Position numbers and translations under genes: made by a program
Shown here: positions 57,001 to 64,000 of the stretch, one piece after another
How the letters are laid out: each line of letters opens with the position of its first letter
How positions within the stretch are numbered: the stretch's first letter is position 1
Notes under the pieces: model-generated
The model's database searches: none
The model's input: the letters and a program-made list of their open reading frames with translations, nothing else
What the model was told of the DNA's origin: nothing
Assembly (NCBI RefSeq): GCF_037893015.1
Contig: NC_133658.1
Coordinates: forward strand, 256,535,856-256,599,855
Source of the DNA: Macrotis lagotis
Taxonomy: Eukaryota > Chordata > Mammalia > Peramelemorphia > Peramelidae
Direction: 5' to 3'
Length of the DNA: 64,000 bases

Positions 57001-57139
57001 ATATAGCAGAACAACAAAAACAATAGAGGAAAAATACAAGGAAGAAAAATGCTACATCAGTCCCCATCTTCTAGTCTCTAAAACAAATATAATAAAGAAG
57101 AAAAATATTCTGATTTTTTTTTTGGCATATTGACAGCTA

Positions 57140-57290
57140 TAATGGACTAGGGAAAGCAAAAAGCAGTGAAATACTGCAAACACTAAATTTGGAATCAGAA
57201 GACCTTACTACTACATAATTCTGGACAAGTCACTTCTCTGGCCCTTAGTTTTCTCATCTGTAAAATAAGTGTTAAAGGAAAATCAAGTCA
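57140..57290 (+). mobile_element. MIR-type CORE-SINE
   Basis: It contains tttggaatcagaagacctta, ctggacaagtcacttctctg and ctcatctgtaaaataagtg. Confidence 0.62.
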
Positions 57291-57429
57291 ACAAACATCT
57301 ATTAAATACCACCTTGTATGTGATTAGAAAACAAAATATATATTTTTTAAAAAACACTATGTGCCAAGGTTATATGCAAGCTCTGGTCTGGTTTTAAATC
57401 TCAGGATCCTATACTACAGTGTCAACATG

Positions 57430-57660
57430 ATTACTATTGTTGTTCTGTGGCTCTTCCCATGCCACTGGAAAGGGCATGTTATTCAAATTCCCTATGAGTT
57501 TACTCACCATTCCTGACTTCTCAAATGAAAAGTATTTCCCTGGTCACAATTCCCCTATGTCTACTCCCTCTATTAAAACATAATCTCTTTGAGGGGAGGG
57601 ACTGTTTCTTTTGTATTTGTATTCCAAGTGCCAGTACTTGACTTTATTAAAAGTCTCAAA
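57430..57660 (+). mobile_element. L2 3' end fragment
   Basis: It contains aaacataatctctttgaggg, gagggactgtttcttttgta and ccaagtgccagtacttgact. Confidence 0.5.
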
Positions 57661-57954
57661 ATAACAATTTTTTAAGCTATTCATTCCTTTCTTGAACCAT
57701 ATAACCCAAAATGACTTGTAAGATCCTAAAAATATTTGTTTTTTCTATCTTGTTCTTTCAAAAAATTTCATATGACCATACCTTGGGATCTCTTGTCCCT
57801 TGATTTATTTACTAAAAAGGTAGCCAGAACAAATTAACACTTAGGAGCATATCATTGGCAGCAGTATAGTCTAGTCCTACTAGATAGAATGTTACAGTTG
57901 AAATCAGAAAAATCTGAGATTAAGGGTACGACCAGGAAATCCTTTGTCCAGTTT

Positions 57955-58110
57955 ATAATCAAGCCAACATTTATTAAGTGCCTACTCATTCTTTACCAGA
58001 CATTGAGGACCCAAGACAAAGATGTAACAATTTCTGCCCTCAAGGAGTTGACATTCTGACAGAAAATAACATGTACTTTGTATAGTTATATGCAAAATAC
58101 ACATAAAGTA
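57955..58110 (-). mobile_element. L2 3' end fragment
   Basis: Reversed: ccaacatttattaagtgcct, ctgccctcaaggagttgaca. Confidence 0.65.
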
Positions 58111-58314
58111 GAAAGACGTATTTATACTATGCTATAATTTTTTGGAAGCCAGACCCAAAAAGTCCTAATTGCTAGGTTGAAGGGTTCAAAGCTGGTATAA
58201 GACTTCTCCACATAAGCCTTGTCTACCACATGAACTATAAATATTATATTTAAGATATTTTCTTGTATGCCTCTCCCTAGGATAACATTTCATCCTAACA
58301 ATAAATTAAAATTA

Positions 58315-58495
58315 TCATAGAACTGAGAGCCAGAAAATGCCTTAGAGCTCATCAAATCATTTAACAGAATCTTACAGAAGGGGAAGCTGAGGCCTAGAGA
58401 TGCTAAGTGCCTTGCCAGAGGTCATACAAATGATAAATGGCAGAATCAAAATTTAGATTTGAATCCTTTGACTCCAAATTCACAGTTCTTTCTTC
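58315..58495 (-). mobile_element. MIR-type SINE
   Basis: It contains gaaggggaagctgaggccta, gtgccttgccagaggtcata and gatttgaatcctttgactcc, in the order of a reversed tRNA-headed element. Confidence 0.55.
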
Positions 58496-58499
58496 TTTC

Positions 58500-60540
58500 T
58501 TTCTTCTGCACACAGCTTTCTCAGACTTTTTTTAAAAGTGATTTGCACATATTGTTGACACATTCTTACTAATAGCAATCTGATGTCCTCTTAAAAATAT
58601 TTCTAAGTTATGTTTTGGTTCCCACTTGCTTTTGGTAAATGTTTTAACATAATAGACAGCCATGTTAACACATGGGTTAAAAGAGTTGAGAAGTGAGTGT
58701 GAATAATAGTGTCATCTCCTATACCATTCAGAACTGCAAGTGCTATTTATAACTCTGAAAACAAAATATGAATAAATGTAATTGTTAAAAACCATACCTT
58801 ATAAAAATCATTGAGGTTAGATTTTTTTAGTTACTATATTCAGTGTTTTTTCCCTTGAAATGATCCTTCTTTGTGTTCTCTTTACATTAAATATGCATCA
58901 TGGGATGTCAGTAAAAATCAAATTAATGAGATAGTCTTCCCCAAAAAAAAGGAATTTTCCATATAAACTCCTTCAGGGCTAATACAGATGGATTTTCTGA
59001 AATAACTAATCTAGTCAGAATGGTAAAAACATAAACATTGTAGATGTCAGTGTATTTGCTCTACTGAAAAAAAAAGAAAGTAAAAATCCTATATACAGAA
59101 GTACCCAATATTTTCTGAGTCACTTTTACTTGAAATCTACAAATAACAGCATTCATTTCCTCAACAAAGCCAAGAAAATTTTAGAGGATCAGCTAAAGTT
59201 TCTCAGTCTTAAGCCTCTGTTAGCATAACTATAGTACCTACTACATTTACAGGAAATGCCTGCCACTGGCATAGACAATTTTTAGCTGGTCGCAAGACTG
59301 AGTATCTAACAGTATTTTCATGCGTGATCAAATCTACTAAATGAAGACAAAGTGCTCATAATAACCCATTTAAAAAAATCCAACAAAAGAAGCTAAGAGA
59401 AGGTTGGCCTCCTCCTACCTTCTTTATGATCAGTAAACATGAATGTGGAAATACAGGCACCCATCCCCCACCAAGAATGTGCTTTACTGCTGGCTTGGTA
59501 ACTATCTCATTACCACATTTTCATCAAGTGCACCCGTTTGACTATATAATTAAAGTTAGTTTGTTCTTGTTTAGCAATCTTATAGAAGATGTTTTTATAG
59601 TTTTAGAAGATTCCTCTTTTAAAAATTTTTTGAAATGAAAATTACTTTATGATAAGATTAGAGTAACCCTTTAAATTCTGAAAATCCTCAGAATTCTTTG
59701 TGATGGGCTGTGGGTCTTGAAACATAAGCTTATAGATGATCCAAACCCTTTGTTCAGGGTTGCCCATAGTACTTCTGATTACTCAATCAACATGGCTAGA
59801 TAAAAGTACACATTTTAAAGTCTAGGAATCTTGTCAAAAATCATTTTGAATGTTAAAAAAAATAAAGGGGAAGGGTGGGGGTGGGGGTGGGAAGACTTTT
59901 TCTGGCTTCATATAATAACCACAGAAACAAAAGAATTCTATAACAGCATGCTGACTCAGAAGGAAGGGTTCTACATTACTTAATTACCAGTATCATGAAG
60001 CACTATTTCCTGTAGTGCTTGAATTTTCCTTTCTCCTCCAACTACAGAGTTGGTTCAATCATATTCACATTATCATTTACCAGATGAAATAACAGATTGA
60101 AGCAGATCCGCTAAAGGGGTCACCAACCTGAAAATAAGAGTTTTGTTTGTTTTCTTGTTTCATAAAAATTGTACCTGGTCTTATTAGTAAACTTTTGAAA
60201 TGAACAAATTATTAGGTAGATTCTACCATTATTTATAAACAAGGAGAAAATACCAGGTAAATTTCTGAAATAGCATTATTTTATAACTTGTCATTTTAAA
60301 TTATGTTTAAGAACACACTGGCAATTTTCCCCAATGTAAATTTATTCAGTCAAATGTCAATTGTTATTAGTAAATATATTTCATTTAAATATTTAACAGA
60401 TATAAAAAATTCTGAAAATTTACTTAAATTAGTAAATTTTGCTTTTCCTAGGGGTTTGCTAAGTCTCTCTCTGCGTGTCCTAGAATTAATTCTTTGAACT
60501 TAGAATCTTAGCTAGCTAAGCCCTTTCATTTTACAGAAGA
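58500..60540. other. Unassigned AT-rich intergenic sequence
   Basis: No gene, no clear repeat; short open frames without domains. A G-rich run occurs near 59870-59893. Confidence 0.45.
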
Positions 60541-60581
60541 AACTGTCTGGGAAAGGTTAAATGATTTGATCTAAGTCATGC

Positions 60582-60583
<2 letters not shown>

Positions 60584-60646
<63 letters not shown>
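60584..60646. repeat. (GA)n microsatellite
   Basis: A pure run of about 31 GA units. Confidence 0.98.
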
Positions 60647-60648
<2 letters not shown>

Positions 60649-61129
60649 TTCATTTCTCCTCTCCTTTTCCATGGAACTTGTGGATTTGAACATTATAGCT
60701 ATATAAATCGAGGATCAAACTTAGACTTCCCAGAGATAATCACACACTAGTGCAGTGTTCTATTCAGCTGTCTGTTGAGACTTCTCATTTGTTGATAAGA
60801 TAATTCTTTTAAAAGATAATCAGACTGTCCCGTTTTATGGAGGTGGAGCCCAGGACAATTGGAATTTCCACTTCCCTAACAAAAAAGACTGCCACAAATT
60901 CATTTTAGTTCATGAAGCTTCTATATCATAGAATTATACAGGACAAGTTTTGATTATTATTTTTTCCTATTATAAAATACAAATCCTTAAAATGGCAATA
61001 GTGTTATACTCCAAAGAATTAAAATTACCCAGAATCAAAGACAACTAAACTTTAATTCTTTGTTGAATTATTTATAAATTCATTGTTTCCATGTTTCAAT
61101 TTTCTTCTTATATTTTTCAAAAGCATTAT

Positions 61130-61570
61130 GAAGATGACAGAAACAATAATAATTTTATTTTCATAAAACACTTTATCATTTTCAAGGTGTTTTAGAGTAT
61201 ATGTACCTCTATTTTACATGTAAAGGAAATTAAAACCTAAGTAACTTGTTCAAGCTCACATAGCCAGGAATTGGTAGAACTTGGACCATAACTTAGATCT
61301 CATCCTCAACCCAATTTTTTCCCCATATACTAATTCATGTTTTTGTAGTTTTTATAGTGGTTTAAGTCTTTCAAAGAACTTTCTATTCAACAACCCTCTG
61401 ATGTAAGCACATCAAGGGTGACTGACTCTGTTTTGAAGAGGAACAAATTGAGGCTCAGGGATATTAAACAATTTGTCACATACATTGCATCACAGTTATT
61501 ATTCAAACTCAAATTTCTTCTATCCTTGATTCCAGGGCCCTTTCTACCATACCACATTGCCTTTCATTGG
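61130..61570 (+). mobile_element. Two adjacent MIR-type fragments
   Basis: The first contains aaaacactttatcattttca and caagctcacatagccaggaa. The second contains gtcttttcaaagaact-like sequence, gaggaacaaattgaggctca and cagggccctttctaccatac. Confidence 0.5.
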
Positions 61571-61574
61571 TCAT

Positions 61575-62020
61575 AATGTTAACAAGTGCAGTGTGACTAG
61601 TAATGCCTTCATCAAAATATTAAAATATAATGACCTTTTTCAAGCTACTTTTCTAACAAGATTTTTGAAAGTTTTATCTTCAATAGTTTTCTTATGAAAA
61701 AAGTACAAAGAAATTAAATCCTATCTAAAACTCTGAAGAGATCTGATTTTTCTCAGGTCATTAATGATCTTTACAATTTCTAGTGTACATCTCACATAGT
61801 TTGTTTTGTAACTCTTTAGTGTGCTTGTCACATCATATGATTTTATGTGAAGTATATTATACAACTATATCTTTGATGGATTATTCATATATTATAGACC
61901 CATTTGAGTATAGTTTTCATTGTTAATAGTCTAAGTCTTTTGAGGGCAAGGACATCTAAACTTTGTATACTGCAACCATTCCTCATGCTGTGTATGCACA
62001 CAATGATGATACTGATGATG
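61575..62020. other. Unassigned intergenic sequence
   Basis: No gene or clear repeat seen, apart from a weak L2-like block (cttttgagggcaaggacatc) near 61940. Confidence 0.4.
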
Positions 62021-62025
62021 ATGTT

Positions 62026-62322
62026 TTGTCCTCAGTCCTTCCTTTTCAAAGAAGACCATGACATCAAGGAGGTGATACCATAACAAGTACATGAACTGGA
62101 TTCAAGTGAGGGTGTGCCACCAACTTTATTTTTTCCTCAGGAGCCTTCTGAGTCCAGTGGCCAGATATGAATCAAGATGACTGGAAATAGCTCTGGATAT
62201 GAAACAATCAGGGTTAAGTGACTTGACCAAGATCACGCAGCTAGTGAATGAGACAGGATTTGAACTCCAGTTCTCCTGACTTTAGAACTGGCACTTCACC
62301 AACTGGGCCATCTAGTTCCCCA
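62026..62322 (-). mobile_element. Composite tRNA-headed SINE with a long unique body
   Basis: The right end is a reversed tRNA-like head (caccaactgggccatctagt). It is preceded by agtgacttgaccaagatcac and then an unusual body with ccttttcaaagaagaccatg, acatcaaggaggtgatacca and gtccagtggccagatatga. The body differs from the WSINE1-like and MAR1-like families. Confidence 0.7.
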
Positions 62323-62842
62323 TATAATCTTATATCCTGAGAAAACAAAATCACTTTTCAGATTTAAAGGAAATCTAAAAATCTATCATTTGTCTATAAT
62401 TGTTTTAGAAAGTTTTTTTGTTGTTGTTGTTAAGGAGACTATATGACGAGATACCCTTGTAATACCTGCTACTAGTATACTCAGGAGTTCTGAACAGTAG
62501 AGGACAACTGATTTCCTGGTATTTTTATTTGTACACATTGGGAACTTAATAAATGATTTGCCAAAAAATCAAAAGTGAATGTAAAAAATATGCTCAAACA
62601 TGACTTGAATTTAAAGATATTAGAATACACCACCAATATACCCCTTCATGAAGGAAGGAGATCCACAGGCATTATACACTTGTACATGTTCTCTTATTTT
62701 TTTCAGTTTTTTGGTTGGTTGTACTATTTTTCCCTCAACAAAAAAATTCTACTTGTCATGAGATGGCTTTCTGGAAAGGGGAGGAGCATGTAGGAAACAG
62801 AAAATATTAGCAAAAACTTATGTTTTTAAAAAAATGACTTGT

Positions 62843-62980
62843 GGGGTGGCTAGGTGGTGCAGTGGATAAAGCACCGCCTTGGAGTCAGGAGTACCTGAGT
62901 TCAAATCCAGCCTCAGACACTTAATAATTACCTAGCTGTGTGGCCTTGGGCAAGCCACTTAACCCCACTTGCCTTGCAAA
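62843..62980 (+). mobile_element. WSINE1-like SINE
   Basis: Complete copy. A perfect 15-bp duplication, seven A then tgacttgt, lies at 62828-62842 and 62981-62995. Confidence 0.94.
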
Positions 62981-62999
62981 AAAAAAATGACTTGTATAA

Positions 63000-63530
63000 T
63001 TTATTATTTGAGTATATATCTCATGAATTTCATATGAAAAGAAAACTGAAGAATAAATTGTTTTTGAAATTGTCTTTTACTCCACTTAAAAAATGACTTT
63101 TCTACTTTTCCCAATATTATACTGATAGATTTGTTTCCTTTCCCTCTTTTTTTAAAAATGAACATATAAAACACCAAAACTTTCTTAGTATTGATTAGAA
63201 ATTACTATATCAATGTATAGTGAGAATGCTTAATTAATAACAGAGCCAAAGTCATAAAATATTTTAAATGGGGTTAGCCACACCCACTTCTTTCTCCACA
63301 TTTAGTTTGGCCTTCAGCCTGATACCACACTGTAGATAGTGTGCTAAGGGGCATGTTGGCCTTTTTGATATGCCTTTTTACCTCTTAAGTCTATCAGTGC
63401 ATCATTAGATATTATAATTCCTTAGTCACAGAGATCAGCAGTTTATTCAAATGTCTTCAGAAGAATCTATATTTAACAATAATAGTATTTATTTTGACTT
63501 TTTTGCAAATTAAAAAAATCCCTACTTTAC
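63000..63530. other. Unassigned intergenic sequence
   Basis: Nothing recognised. Confidence 0.4.
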
Positions 63531-63534
63531 AGTT

Positions 63535-63930
63535 CCTTAGATTACAATTATTACCTTGGAAGATAAAATATAAACCACTTAAACTGATATCCTACAACCT
63601 AATTTCAGCCTACCTTTCCAACCTTACTTCACTCCTTCCCTCCACATGTTCATTCCTCTCCAAAGATTCTAAGTTTCATCCAGTTAGACTAGTGGTAGTT
63701 GCTCAATCTTGTTTTTCCCTATTGCACCACCACCTATGCACCCAGTACATTCTCTGTGCTTAGAAGGAATTTCCTTCCATCTTCCACCTGCTGTAATCCT
63801 TTGTCTTCAAAGCCCAGTTCTTCCTCCATAAAACCTTTCTTGAGTGTACACCTGAAAATCTCTCCTTCTTCAACTTTTCAGAGTATGTTGTCTTATATTT
63901 CTCCTTGTCCTATCATAGTCTCTCATGTAA
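63535..63930 (+). mobile_element. L2 fragment
   Basis: It contains cagcctacctttccaacctt, gaaggaatttccttccatct, tcttcaaagcccagttcttc and ataaaacctttcttgagtgt. The open frames at 63494-63983 lie over it and are decayed or chance. Confidence 0.68.
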
Positions 63931-63937
63931 TATTTGT

Positions 63938-63982
63938 ATATGTGTGTGTGTGTGTATTTGTGTTTGGGTGTGTGTGGGTGTA
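63938..63982. repeat. (TG)n microsatellite
   Basis: Imperfect TG run near the window end. Confidence 0.92.
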
Positions 63983-64000
63983 GTTTATCTATTAAATTGT

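Overview
This is a window of marsupial genomic DNA. Two things support that. It is dense in two tRNA-headed SINE families that I associate with marsupials: a short family of about 150 bp ending in gccttgcaaaaacc-A(n), which I label WSINE1-like, and a longer family of about 250 bp, which I label MAR1-like. It also carries CORE-SINEs, L2/L3 and L1-derived LINEs. The family names come from memory and could not be checked. The WSINE1-like copies make an Australian marsupial my best guess.

The only host protein-coding gene I can support is ZNF217, a Kruppel-type zinc-finger transcriptional corepressor, on the minus strand. Its coding sequence splits into four exons (33086-34472, 29191-29316, 26715-28283, 22864-22973). 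Joined, they give a 1063-residue protein (3192 nt including stop) in which all three coding introns are phase 1. The protein has eight C2H2 fingers and the CtBP-binding motifs PLNLS and RRTGCPPAL. The first and last parts of the gene are non-coding: a CpG-island promoter and probable first exon at about 48.1-50.2 kb, an intron 1 of about 14 kb, and a repeat-free block of about 3.6 kb (19.26-22.86 kb) that is probably the 3' UTR.

Layout. 1-19.2 kb is gene-free and rich in transposons. It holds L2 fragments, many SINEs, two copies (7286-10477 and about 12294-15614) of an L1-derived element that has ORF1 but no ORF2, and a further antisense L1 5' end. 19.3-22.9 kb is the probable ZNF217 3' UTR. 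22.9-34.5 kb holds the coding exons, with SINE and L2 insertions in the introns. 34.5-48.2 kb is intron 1; its promoter-proximal half (about 41.6-48.1 kb) has almost no repeats. 48.1-50.2 kb is the CpG island. 50.2-64 kb is gene-free and carries L2, MIR-type and SINE fragments plus microsatellites.

I found no operon-like, CRISPR-like or otherwise unprecedented system. The most unusual structure is the ORF1-only LINE family. In both copies its 3' region contains three consecutive segments that read as antisense tRNA-SINE sequence, so the family appears to have spread as a composite LINE-SINE unit.
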